This document shows, in pieces, positions 18,117-26,805 of a stretch of DNA of 64,000 nt (the stretch's first letter is position 1; the number at the start of each line of letters is the position of its first letter). The notes below the pieces were generated by a model that ran no database searches, was not told the DNA's origin, and saw only the letters and a program-made list of their open reading frames with translations. This DNA is from Borreliella bissettiae DN127. GTDB lineage: Bacteria > Spirochaetota > Spirochaetia > Borreliales > Borreliaceae. The stretch spans positions 310,001-374,000 of the forward strand of contig NC_015921.1 of assembly GCF_000222305.1 (NCBI RefSeq). The letters are read 5' to 3'. Both the position numbers and the translations under genes were made by a program.

Positions 18117-19226
18117 TTACTGGAATATTATTCCATAAATTGTAATATCTTTTTCCTTTGCAGAATTGATAACATCTTTATAAACAACAGACCCTCTTGG
18201 ATACTCATGAGGAGGCGCATCTCCTATAACAATAATAAATCTTCTTTCTGCCCGCCAATCAAATTGAGTCACAGCAGCATCAATCCCCTCAAACACAGCT
18301 TCTGGATAATCTCCCCCGCCACCAACATTAACATATTTAAGAATATTATTTAAATAAGGAATAGTATTAAAATCAAAAGCTTTGGTTAAAAAATCTTCAA
18401 GATAGTCTTTATAAAAAACAAGACCTATCCTGTAGGACTTAAACTTTTGAAGTTGCGGCTCTATTATTGAAAACAAATGCTCTTTTAAAATCTCAATATT
18501 GCTTTTCATGCTGTCAGTAACGTCAATAACAAGCACTAAATCTAAATCATAAACTGAATCTTCTGAATCTTTTAAAATTTTGTTTATTTTATCAACAATA
18601 TCAATGCCATTATTAGCAATAACAACTTCATCTGAAAATTTTGTAAAAGTGTCCTTTAATTCATTAAATTCAATTTTTCCATGCTTTTGGTTATCCTTGA
18701 AAAGCAATTCATAAGCATTGTCTTGATATCTACCCAAATAATCATTATACTTTTTCTCAAAAGATCTTATAGAAAACCAAAAGGGCTCTTTTTTGTTTTT
18801 TAATATTTCTAAGTCAATCTCACCACTTCTTGTTGAAAAATTTGGAAATCCATATTTTAATTTTTTTGGAATCAATATATGAAAGGCTTCTCCAAACTTT
18901 TTATTAGGAACAGGGGTGGAAGATGTCAATGATAAAAGTTCTTTATTCTTAATAACTCTTCCATTTAAAATCCGAATTTCATCGCCATTAACCTTATTAT
19001 AACTTAATGTACGAAATGAATAAGTAGCCACATCTTTTTTCTTATCGGGAATTTCAAAAGACTCTGTCAATATTACTGATTTAATTGCAGGTTTTTTTCT
19101 AATAAAAAGATGAAATCCCTCTTCATGGGCCTCAACATAAACATCATCAATGCCTATTTTTAAAGAACCATCTTCAAATCCAAACAAATAAAAGCTAATA
19201 AAAAGAAATAAAAAAATTTTCTTCAT
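18117..19226 (-). CDS. Exported von Willebrand factor A-domain protein
   Basis: 369 residues: signal peptide (MKKIFLFLFISFYLFG), an unassigned beta-rich N-terminal region of about 200 residues, then a VWA domain starting near 228. The metal-ion site is recognisable: DVTDS (235-239), with Thr in place of the first Ser of DxSxS, and later IIVIGDAPPHE. VWA domains bind proteins through a divalent metal. It is read in the same direction as the flagellar-collar gene upstream, 50 bases away, so co-transcription is likely. The partner is unknown; a periplasmic assembly role is inferred from the neighbours. Confidence 0.82.
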   Translation of the reverse strand: MKKIFLFLFISFYLFGFEDGSLKIGIDDVYVEAHEEGFHLFIRKKPAIKSVILTESFEIPDKKKDVATYSFRTLSYNKVNGDEIRILNGRVIKNKELLSLTSSTPVPNKKFGEAFHILIPKKLKYGFPNFSTRSGEIDLEILKNKKEPFWFSIRSFEKKYNDYLGRYQDNAYELLFKDNQKHGKIEFNELKDTFTKFSDEVVIANNGIDIVDKINKILKDSEDSVYDLDLVLVIDVTDSMKSNIEILKEHLFSIIEPQLQKFKSYRIGLVFYKDYLEDFLTKAFDFNTIPYLNNILKYVNVGGGGDYPEAVFEGIDAAVTQFDWRAERRFIIVIGDAPPHEYPRGSVVYKDVINSAKEKDITIYGIIFQ

Positions 19227-19276
19227 AAGGAAGCCGCCCTCATAAATACCTCAAAACCAATGAATAATATCTATAA

Positions 19277-22081
19277 TTAAAGTTTTTCAGATAAATTTTC
19301 ATAAAATAAAACATTTGATTTAGAAAAACTATTCTTAAAAATATTCCTGAGATTTAAACTAGCAAGATCTTTTTTAACACTTTTTACCATATCTTCATCT
19401 CTATTTAATATATCAAAAATCCTAACTGATTCACTTAAATTACTAACTCCAGAATTAAAAAGTTTAGCATCTCTTATGGATGAAAAAGAAGCCATTACTT
19501 CTACAACCCCAAGATTATTATAAGTTTCAATTTCTTTTAACAAAAGAGTTTTATGATAATCATTTTCTTTGGGATTAAAATTTAAAACATTGGCCTTCTC
19601 TAATTCTAAATTCTGCATAACCCTTAAATAATAGCTCCTAGAAGCTAAAAAATCTCCTATCTTATAAAGAGTCAAGGCAATAGAATTTAAAACTTCGTTA
19701 CTACTTGAAAACCCAGCCATGCTCTCTACTTTAAATAAATATTTCAATGCATCATCATAATTATTTTCTCTGTAACTAAGTAGTCCAACTTTATAGTAAA
19801 CATCTGGATAATCAACACCCTCATTTATTGCCAATTTGTAAGAAGATATCGCAGACTTAAAGTCATTTAAAGATCTAAGAATATCGCCTTGCTTTTCATA
19901 AATTGAAGAAATCTCCTTAGATCCTTTTATAAGATTGTGTTTTTTATAAAAAGAATAATCACTCAAGGCCAAACCAATAATATTGCTAGCCCTAAGAGAA
20001 TCTCGAGATTTTTCATAAATGTCTGCTAAAATTTTATAAGCCAATATCTTGTCCCCAGCATCTTCAATTGAATTTTTATGCCTAAAACTATTTAATGCTT
20101 TAAGTAAATAAACTTCGGCTTTCTTAAAATCCCCTATGTAATACGAATATCTTCCACTTTCAAAAAGCGCCCTGTCGTAATTAGGACTTTTATTTAATAT
20201 TTTTCTGAGAATGTATTCAATCTCTGAATTCATATTAACATTATTGTCAAGCTTAAAAACAGTTCTACCATCATTTCTTTTAAAATCAGAAAATTCCTTA
20301 TTCAATAAATTTGTTTGCCCATTAAGATAATTTAAATTTATAGCAAGATTATTTGCTCTTTGATTATAAGTAACAAGAGAAATATACTTGTCTACAAGCT
20401 TTTTAGCATATTTTGTATAAACAACTTCATCAATATCTACAATTTCATTTGACTTAATAAAATTATTAACATTGTTAGACTCAGTATCTAAATTAGCCTC
20501 AATATAAGCATTGAAAAGTTTAAATAAAATTTCCTTTTTTTGTCCATATTTAGAAAGCACAACCGTATAGCTATTAATACTATCTTTATAGTAATTAGAA
20601 TTTATCTTAGCCCATTTAAAATAATTATCTCCCTTTAATACCAAGGCATCATAATCGTAAAGATCATAAGATATAATCTCATCAAGTATTGAATTAGCCT
20701 CAGAATGTTCTCCAATACCAATTTTCATAGAAGCATACGCAATATATCCTTCCTTATTAAACTTTTTTCGCCTTCTATTTGTAGAATTTTTAGAAAAAGG
20801 CTCAATCGTAAACAACTCCTCATACTTCTCTTCAGCGCTATCAAAATCTCTAACGTCTTCAAACGCTTTAGCATAATTGACAAACCATTTATCATTGGGC
20901 CTAATATAATAAGCATCTCTAAAGATAGCTTTTGCAAGCTCTCTTTTATTTGCATATATAGATTCTATGCCCTCTTTATACTTGCTCTCAGAAGCAACAT
21001 AAAAAAATAATACATCTACTATAAAGTACAAAGAAACTAAAACTAAAACAACAAAAAGGGAAGCTATTTTTATCAAAGGTAGCAAAGCCCTTGAGACTCT
21101 ATAACTTAATTTTTGTTGAAGTTTGCTAAATTCTTCCGCCTTAAAATAAATTAAAGGCAATTTAATAGATCGCCCAACAATATCCCCTACAAATTTAGCA
21201 ATAAATTTTAACCTTTTTGTATTTTTTTCAACAAGGTCAATTAACGCTTCAAGTTTAAACCTTGAAACATTCTCCTTGGTTAAAGCCTCAGCAATTGCAA
21301 TTCTTAAATTTCTAGGATAGGAATTTAAATGTTTTAAAAATAATGGATAATTAACTTTAAATTCTAAACGTTTAAAATTTGAATTTTGATCATACTCTAA
21401 AAATTTAAAATCATCTGCAACATTTTCAAAATCATCCTCATCAGCACCTAAATTCAAACTGTCTCCAGCAAACATCTCTGATTGTTCGTCTGTTTGGTTT
21501 TTACCATTAACCACATCACCAATATTAAATTCATTAGATTCATTGGATTGTAAAAAATTACTATCCCCCGAAACAGAAGAATCATTGCTAGCTTCAAAAA
21601 AATTATTATTACTCTGATTATTAATCAATTCTTCAGAACTTAATTCTGAAGAATTGATTAAATTATCAAAATCAAGCTTAGAAGCAATTTCTAAATCAAC
21701 AGAATTATCATCAAGAACTTTGTCAATATCATTCTCAAAAGAATCGCCAGAAGAAACGTCAAAATCGTTATCCAAAGTTGAAAGCTCTGAGTCCGCATCA
21801 ACCTTCAAGTCAGAACCACTTAAAGGTAATTTGGCATTAAAAATGTCAGAATAGGGTAATTTATCCTCACTCTCAAGAGCATCAAGCATAAAATTTAAAT
21901 CAAGCTCATCATCATTTTCTTCTAAAGCAAGATCTTCACCTATCCAAGGAACAATACTCTCTCCAGGCTCAGGAAGCTTAACCTCCATACTCACGCCAAA
22001 AGATTCTTTAGATAATCTTTCATTAGAAAGATTATCTAATATTTCTCTTTTAAACTGTATTATCTTATCTAAATCAGGCAT
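19277..22081 (-). CDS. flcA: Large membrane TPR protein, flagellar collar protein FlcA type (BB0326)
   Basis: 934 residues in three parts: a very acidic, Ser/Asn-rich cytoplasmic region of about 230 residues, one membrane span (about 338-362), and about 570 periplasmic residues with many tetratricopeptide repeats (for example SNRRRKKFNKEGYIAYASMKI and KAEVYLLKALNSFRHKN). As I recall, BB0326 of B. burgdorferi was shown to build the periplasmic collar around the flagellar motor and to be needed for stator assembly; size and topology agree. The ATG is 20 bases after the stop of the acyltransferase gene, suggesting an operon reading acyltransferase, collar protein, VWA protein. Not near other flagellar genes. 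Confidence 0.85.
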   Translation of the reverse strand: MPDLDKIIQFKREILDNLSNERLSKESFGVSMEVKLPEPGESIVPWIGEDLALEENDDELDLNFMLDALESEDKLPYSDIFNAKLPLSGSDLKVDADSELSTLDNDFDVSSGDSFENDIDKVLDDNSVDLEIASKLDFDNLINSSELSSEELINNQSNNNFFEASNDSSVSGDSNFLQSNESNEFNIGDVVNGKNQTDEQSEMFAGDSLNLGADEDDFENVADDFKFLEYDQNSNFKRLEFKVNYPLFLKHLNSYPRNLRIAIAEALTKENVSRFKLEALIDLVEKNTKRLKFIAKFVGDIVGRSIKLPLIYFKAEEFSKLQQKLSYRVSRALLPLIKIASLFVVLVLVSLYFIVDVLFFYVASESKYKEGIESIYANKRELAKAIFRDAYYIRPNDKWFVNYAKAFEDVRDFDSAEEKYEELFTIEPFSKNSTNRRRKKFNKEGYIAYASMKIGIGEHSEANSILDEIISYDLYDYDALVLKGDNYFKWAKINSNYYKDSINSYTVVLSKYGQKKEILFKLFNAYIEANLDTESNNVNNFIKSNEIVDIDEVVYTKYAKKLVDKYISLVTYNQRANNLAINLNYLNGQTNLLNKEFSDFKRNDGRTVFKLDNNVNMNSEIEYILRKILNKSPNYDRALFESGRYSYYIGDFKKAEVYLLKALNSFRHKNSIEDAGDKILAYKILADIYEKSRDSLRASNIIGLALSDYSFYKKHNLIKGSKEISSIYEKQGDILRSLNDFKSAISSYKLAINEGVDYPDVYYKVGLLSYRENNYDDALKYLFKVESMAGFSSSNEVLNSIALTLYKIGDFLASRSYYLRVMQNLELEKANVLNFNPKENDYHKTLLLKEIETYNNLGVVEVMASFSSIRDAKLFNSGVSNLSESVRIFDILNRDEDMVKSVKKDLASLNLRNIFKNSFSKSNVLFYENLSEKL

Positions 22082-22101
22082 ATTGCAATCAAGTTCCTAG
22101 C

Positions 22102-22998
22102 TCATAAAAAGCTCTTTTTATAAAATTCAAGCCCTTCTGCATGAAGAACATTAAAGCGATTTTCTAAATCTTCAGCAATTTTTAAACCCAAAACTTCCTT
22201 TGTAATCTCTGTCTGAGAATCTTTCAAGGTGTTTAAAATTTTATCCCTATATTCAACAATGCTTATAACCTTGTCAGCATTATAGATAAGGGAGTCCCTT
22301 TTAAAAACATCATGGGACATATCTCCATCCTCGGAAACTTCTAAAACATTTCCATTGACTCCGATCATCAAATAATAATCAAAAATTTTAAAATAATTGC
22401 CAATTTCTAAAATTACTTTTTTTGTTTCAGGTCTTCCTTTTCTATACCTAGTAGCGGTAGGAAAAATAAGTATAATGTACCCACTATTTTTCTTTTCATA
22501 AATATACTTCATAGAATTAGCATTAAAAACACGCCTTTGCCTAGCATGTTCTAAACCAACCCCAACAAATGCATGCGGTGGATACACTAATATTGCATTG
22601 TATCCCAAAGAAAGAGTTTTAACAAATAAATTATCTCTGAAAAGCTTAACTCCAGCTATTGGAATAATATGATCTGCAATATCACGGTAACCCATTTTAT
22701 AAAGTAAAAATTGAAAACAAGGAAAATCAAAATTACTATAATGCTCCATTAATATAATTGAAGACTTGCCAGATTTAGTCTTTTGGTAAAGTTCTAAAAT
22801 ATTTTGCATGCCAACAATGGTAGATCCACTCTCGAGAAGCCTCTCTATCATCCTGTCTACTAATCTTCTACTATTAGAATCTGCATTTCGATAAGATTTA
22901 TCCAAATAATTAACATTTTCAACAGACTTAAATTGACTTAAAAAGTCGCTTTCCATGTCTTTAAAATATTTATCAAAACTTTCATTTTGTACAAACAT
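22102..22998 (-). CDS. PlsC/PlsB-like glycerol-3-phosphate or lysophosphatidate acyltransferase
   Basis: 298 residues. The acyltransferase motif I is present as EHYSNFD (about 85-91, HxxxxD), motif II-like residues lie around LFRDNLFVK, and motif III-like IFPTATRYRKGRPE follows (about 183-196). There is no membrane span, so it may be peripheral like PlsB-type catalytic domains. Substrate (glycerol-3-phosphate or 1-acylglycerol-3-phosphate) cannot be decided from sequence alone; annotation in B. burgdorferi calls the bb0327 product a glycerol-3-phosphate acyltransferase. ATG start; a 405-base gap separates it from the divergent oppA1. Confidence 0.8.
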   Translation of the reverse strand: MFVQNESFDKYFKDMESDFLSQFKSVENVNYLDKSYRNADSNSRRLVDRMIERLLESGSTIVGMQNILELYQKTKSGKSSIILMEHYSNFDFPCFQFLLYKMGYRDIADHIIPIAGVKLFRDNLFVKTLSLGYNAILVYPPHAFVGVGLEHARQRRVFNANSMKYIYEKKNSGYIILIFPTATRYRKGRPETKKVILEIGNYFKIFDYYLMIGVNGNVLEVSEDGDMSHDVFKRDSLIYNADKVISIVEYRDKILNTLKDSQTEITKEVLGLKIAEDLENRFNVLHAEGLEFYKKSFL

Positions 22999-23164
22999 AA
23001 AACCAGAACCCTTTAAAGCATTCTATGTTGCCACTTAACCATTAGTTACATTATTTTATTTACTACAGACAAAAAGCTCTCTAAGACTAACAATAAATAA
23101 CTAATATTAAACAGGCATACATTTTTTGAAAACATTTCAAACCATTATACCTTATTTACTACAC

Positions 23165-23282
23165 AAATTAAAGTAAAATTTTAGCTTGTAACAATAGATA
23201 AATACTAAGAACTATTAAGGCTATTAGACTTTTTTTATTGTAAAAATTAAAGTAAAATTTAAATACAAGACAAATTAAAGTA
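23165..23282 (+). repeat. Spaced direct repeats upstream of oppA1
   Basis: AAATTAAAGTAAAATTT occurs exactly at 23165-23181 and again at 23244-23260; its first eleven bases recur at 23272-23282 (CAAATTAAAGTA including the preceding C). The start-to-start distances are 79 and 28 bases. In so AT-rich a region short repeats are cheap, but a 17-base exact repeat is less so. They could be operator sites. Confidence 0.5.
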
Positions 23283-23322
23283 TCGGAGGCATATATATAT
23301 TTAAAATTAAAACAAAATAAAT

Positions 23323-23362
23323 ATTCTTTATTAAAATTTATTAAAAAAGATTAATAAAGAAT
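23323..23362 (+). promoter_or_regulatory. 12-bp stem-loop in the oppA1 leader
   Basis: ATTCTTTATTAA (23323-23334) pairs exactly with TTAATAAAGAAT (23351-23362) around a 16-base loop, 41 bases before the ATG. No T-run follows, so termination is unlikely; it may protect or regulate the leader. Confidence 0.5.
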
Positions 23363-23403
23363 TAGAACAAAAGATATATAAAATATTGAAAAAGGAAAAT
23401 CCC

Positions 23404-24975
23404 ATGAAATATACAAAAATAGCCTTAATGCTAATAATTTTTTCTTTAATGGCATGTATTAATAATGCTAAAAAAGAAAAAATAGTTTTCAGAGTATCAA
23501 ACTTAAGCGAGCCATCATCACTTGATCCTCAACTCTCAACAGACCTTTACGGTAGCAATATTATTACAAACCTATTCTTAGGCCTAGCAGTAAAAGATTC
23601 TCAAACCGGAAAATATAAACCAGGACTTGCAAAAAGTTGGAACATTTCTGAGGATGGAATCATTTACACATTTCACCTAAGAGAAGATATAGTTTGGAGC
23701 GATGGAGTTGCCATTACTGCTGAGGAGATAAAAAAATCATATCTAAGAATTTTAAATAAAAAAACAGCTGCAATGTATGCTAATTTAATAAAATCTACAA
23801 TAAAAAACGCACAAGAATACTTTGATGAGACAGTACCTGAATCTGAACTTGGCATAAAAGCTATTGACAGCAAAACCCTAGAAATAACATTAAAATCTCC
23901 AAAGCCTTATTTTCCTGATATGCTAACAAACACAGCATACATACCCGTTCCAATGCATATTGTTGAAAAATATGGAGAAAATTGGACAAATCCTGAAAAT
24001 ATGGTTGCTAGTGGCGCATACAAACTTAAGGAAAGATCAATTAATGATAAAATCGTAATAGAAAAAAATGATAAATATTATAATGCAAAAAATGTAGAAA
24101 TTGATGAAGTAATATTTTATCCAACAGAAGGTAGCGTAGCTTACAATATGTACATAAACGGTGAAATCGATTTTCTACAAGGAGCAGAAAAGAATAATTT
24201 AGAAGAAATTAAAATAAGAGATGATTATTACTCTGGATTAAAAAACGGAATGGCATACATAGCATTCAATACAACAAAAAAACCACTGGACAATTTAAAA
24301 GTTAGACAAGCCATCTCCCTTGCTATTGACAGAGAAACTTTAACTAACGTGGTTTTAAAGGGAAGTTCAGATCCAACAAGAAACCTAACTCCAAAATTTG
24401 ATGATTATTCTTATGGAAAAAATTTAATACTATTTGACCCTGAGAATGCAAAAAAACTTTTAGCTGAAGCTGGATATCCGGATGGGAAAGGATTTCCCAC
24501 ATTAAAATATAAAATCTCGGGAGGTAGGCCAACAACAGCAGAATTCTTACAAGAACAATTTAAAAAAATACTAAACATTAACTTAGAAATCGAAAATGAA
24601 GAGTGGACAACATTTTTAGGAAGCAGAAGAACTGGAAATTACCAAATGTCAAGCGTGGGATGGATAGGAGACTATTTTGATCCTTTAACATTCTTAGACA
24701 GCTTATTTACAACAGAAAATCATTTTTTTGGAGCATACAAATATTCAAACAAAGAGTATGATGCTTTAATAAAAAAATCTAATTTTGAACTTGACCCAAT
24801 AAAAAGACAAGACATTTTAAGACAAGCTGAAGAGATAATAGTAGAAAAAGATTTTCCTATGGCACCTTTATTTATACCTAAATCCCATTACCTTTTCAGA
24901 AATGATAAATGGACGGGGTGGATACCAAATATTGCAGAAAGCTATTTATATGAAGATATTAAAACTAAAAAATAA
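23404..24975 (+). CDS. oppA1: OppA1, oligopeptide-binding lipoprotein
   Basis: 523-residue family-5 extracellular solute-binding protein. The signal ends SLMAC (Cys about 18) and will be lipid-modified. Typical features are SEPSSLDPQL near the N terminus, WSDGVAITAEEIKKSY, PKPYFPDML, IDRETLTNVVL and the C-terminal YLFRNDKWTGW. It binds short peptides for the OppBCDF permease encoded downstream. The start is ATG 23404 with AAGGA seven bases before it; a TTG six codons earlier would put five charged or polar residues in front of an already complete lipoprotein signal. First of three tandem paralogues on the same strand. Confidence 0.93.
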   Translation: MKYTKIALMLIIFSLMACINNAKKEKIVFRVSNLSEPSSLDPQLSTDLYGSNIITNLFLGLAVKDSQTGKYKPGLAKSWNISEDGIIYTFHLREDIVWSDGVAITAEEIKKSYLRILNKKTAAMYANLIKSTIKNAQEYFDETVPESELGIKAIDSKTLEITLKSPKPYFPDMLTNTAYIPVPMHIVEKYGENWTNPENMVASGAYKLKERSINDKIVIEKNDKYYNAKNVEIDEVIFYPTEGSVAYNMYINGEIDFLQGAEKNNLEEIKIRDDYYSGLKNGMAYIAFNTTKKPLDNLKVRQAISLAIDRETLTNVVLKGSSDPTRNLTPKFDDYSYGKNLILFDPENAKKLLAEAGYPDGKGFPTLKYKISGGRPTTAEFLQEQFKKILNINLEIENEEWTTFLGSRRTGNYQMSSVGWIGDYFDPLTFLDSLFTTENHFFGAYKYSNKEYDALIKKSNFELDPIKRQDILRQAEEIIVEKDFPMAPLFIPKSHYLFRNDKWTGWIPNIAESYLYEDIKTKK

Positions 24976-25051
24976 TAAAATTAAGTAAAATAAGTAATTT
25001 TAAAATTAAGATTTAAAATTAATATCTACGGAAAGATTAAATTAAAATTAA

Positions 25052-25079
25052 ATTTTAAAGCAAACTTTAAAATGGAGGT
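25052..25079 (+). promoter_or_regulatory. Stem-loop abutting the oppA2 ribosome site
   Basis: ATTTTAAAG (25052-25060), loop CAAA, complement CTTTAAAAT (25065-25073), followed immediately by the ribosome site GGAGGT (25074-25079), ten bases before the ATG. The position suggests either protection of the message 5' end after processing or an influence on ribosome loading. All but two pairs are A-T, so stability is modest. Confidence 0.5.
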
Positions 25080-25089
25080 ATAAAAATTT

Positions 25090-26676
25090 ATGAAATTACA
25101 AAAGTCATTATTTTTAATAATATTTTTTCTAGCTTTTCTTTGTTGTACTAATAAGGAAAAAAAAGAAGGAGTATCATTTAAAATAAGCTTGGGGGCAGAG
25201 CCAAGCAGTCTTGACCCTCAATTAGCAGACGATAATGTTGCATCAAAAATGATAGACACATTGTTTAAAGGGCTTGTTACAGGAGATCCTAATACTGGAG
25301 GAAACAAACCTGGACTTGCAAAAGGATGGGATATTTCTCCCGATGGAAAAGTTTACACATTTAACCTAAGAGAAAAAATCACTTGGAGCGATGGAGTTGC
25401 GATCACTGCAGAAGGAATTAGAAAATCTTATCTTAGAATCTTAAATAAAGAAACTGGTTCAAAATACGTTGAAATGGTTAAATCAGCAATTAAAAACGGT
25501 CAAAAATATTTTGATGGTGAAGTGTCTGACTCTGAACTTGGAATTAGAGCGATTAACGAAAAAACATTAGAAATAACACTAGAATCGCCAAAGCCTTATT
25601 TCATTGACATGTTAGTACACCAATCATTTATTCCAATACCAATTCATGTTACTGAAAAATACGGACAAAGCTGGACAAGCCCTGAGAACATGGTTACAAG
25701 CGGACCTTTTAAATTAAAAGAAAGAATTCCTAACGAAAAATATGTCTTTGAAAAAAATGATAAATACTACAACTCAAATGGAGTAGAAGTAGAAGAGATT
25801 ACATTTTATACAACAAATGACAACGCAACAGCATATAAAATGTACGAAAATGAAGAACTAGATGCAATCTTTGGATCCATACCACCAGATTTAATCAAAG
25901 ATCTAAAATTAAGAAGCGATTATTACTCATCAGCTGTTAACGCCATATACTTTTACGCATTCAATACGCAAATCAAACCACTTGACAATGTTAAAATCAG
26001 AAAAGCCTTAACCCTTGCTATTGACAGAGAAACACTTACATATAAAGTTCTTGACAACGGAACTACTCCTACAAGAAGAGCAACTCCCAACTTTAGTTCA
26101 TATTCTTATACAAAAAATTTAGAATTATTTAATCCTGAAATTGCAAAAACCCTTCTAGCTGAAGCTGGGTATCCAGATGGGAAAGGATTTCCAATTTTAA
26201 AATTAAAATACAATACAAACGAAGCAAATAAAAAAATTTGTGAATTTATTCAAAACCAATGGAAAAAAAATTTAAATATTAATGTAGAACTTGAAAACGA
26301 AGAATGGACAACCTACTTAAATACTAAGGCAAACGGAAATTATGAAATAGCAAGAGCAGGATGGGTAGGCGATTATGCTGATCCTTTGACATTTTTAAGC
26401 ATATTCACACAAGGATACACACAATTCTCATCTCACAATTACTCAAACCAAGAATACAACGAACTTATTAAGAAATCCGATCTTGAACTTGATCCAATAA
26501 AAAGACAAGACATCTTAAGACAAGCAGAAGAAATAATTATTGAAAAAGATTTTCCAATAGCCCCAATATACATATATGGTAATAGTTACCTTTTCAGAAA
26601 TGACAAATGGACAGGCTGGAATACCAATATTTTAGAAAGATTTGATTTATCTCAACTAAAATTAAAAAATAAATAA
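25090..26676 (+). CDS. oppA2: OppA2, oligopeptide-binding lipoprotein
   Basis: 528 residues, same family as its neighbours: lipoprotein signal FLAFLCC (modified Cys about 18 or 19), GAEPSSLDPQL, WSDGVAITAEGIRKSYLRIL, IDRETLTYKVL, YPDGKGFPILKLKYNTNEA and the YLFRNDKWTGW tail. It is closer to OppA3 than to OppA1 in the middle part (both have KLKYNTNE or TLKYNTNE, where OppA1 has LKYKISGGR). A strong GGAGGT ribosome site precedes the ATG. It ends with a stem-loop terminator, so oppA2 messages can stop before oppA3. Confidence 0.94.
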   Translation: MKLQKSLFLIIFFLAFLCCTNKEKKEGVSFKISLGAEPSSLDPQLADDNVASKMIDTLFKGLVTGDPNTGGNKPGLAKGWDISPDGKVYTFNLREKITWSDGVAITAEGIRKSYLRILNKETGSKYVEMVKSAIKNGQKYFDGEVSDSELGIRAINEKTLEITLESPKPYFIDMLVHQSFIPIPIHVTEKYGQSWTSPENMVTSGPFKLKERIPNEKYVFEKNDKYYNSNGVEVEEITFYTTNDNATAYKMYENEELDAIFGSIPPDLIKDLKLRSDYYSSAVNAIYFYAFNTQIKPLDNVKIRKALTLAIDRETLTYKVLDNGTTPTRRATPNFSSYSYTKNLELFNPEIAKTLLAEAGYPDGKGFPILKLKYNTNEANKKICEFIQNQWKKNLNINVELENEEWTTYLNTKANGNYEIARAGWVGDYADPLTFLSIFTQGYTQFSSHNYSNQEYNELIKKSDLELDPIKRQDILRQAEEIIIEKDFPIAPIYIYGNSYLFRNDKWTGWNTNILERFDLSQLKLKNK

Positions 26677-26695
26677 TTAATACTTAATTTAATCA

Positions 26696-26740
26696 AATAA
26701 AAATCGTCTATTAATCTATTTCTTATGGACGATTTTTATT
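26696..26740 (+). terminator. Stem-loop terminator after oppA2
   Basis: AAATAAAAATCGTC (stem 26696-26708) pairs with GACGATTTTTATT (26728-26740) over 13 bp around a 19-base loop; the 3' arm itself supplies the T-run. It lies 19 bases after the oppA2 stop. The 3' end overlaps a TTGACT (26739-26744) that may be the -35 of an oppA3 promoter. Confidence 0.7.
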
Positions 26741-26805
26741 GACTTTATTCTAAAAAAAAGATAGCTTAAAATTTATAAATAATTTTATTTTGGGAAAAGG
26801 TTAAT

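Larger units (their letters stand above)
22999..23403. other. Divergent regulatory gap upstream of oppA1
   Basis: About 405 non-coding bases between the acyltransferase gene (minus) and the first oppA (plus). It holds three copies of an AAATTAAAGTA motif, an isolated CGGAGG (23284-23289) followed by an AT dinucleotide run with no ATG after it, and a 12-bp stem-loop. A TTG at 23386 opens the oppA1 frame six codons early, but the ribosome site AAGGA lies after it and serves the ATG at 23404. Confidence 0.6.

Noticed and set aside
20705..21010. Open frames on both strands opposite or across the collar-protein gene
   Set aside because: They fall inside the TPR coding region, have no ribosome site and no recognisable protein features.
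23284..23300. CGGAGG followed by an AT repeat as the ribosome site of a small leader gene before oppA1
   Set aside because: No ATG, GTG or TTG follows at usable distance with an open frame of any length; kept only as part of the regulatory gap.
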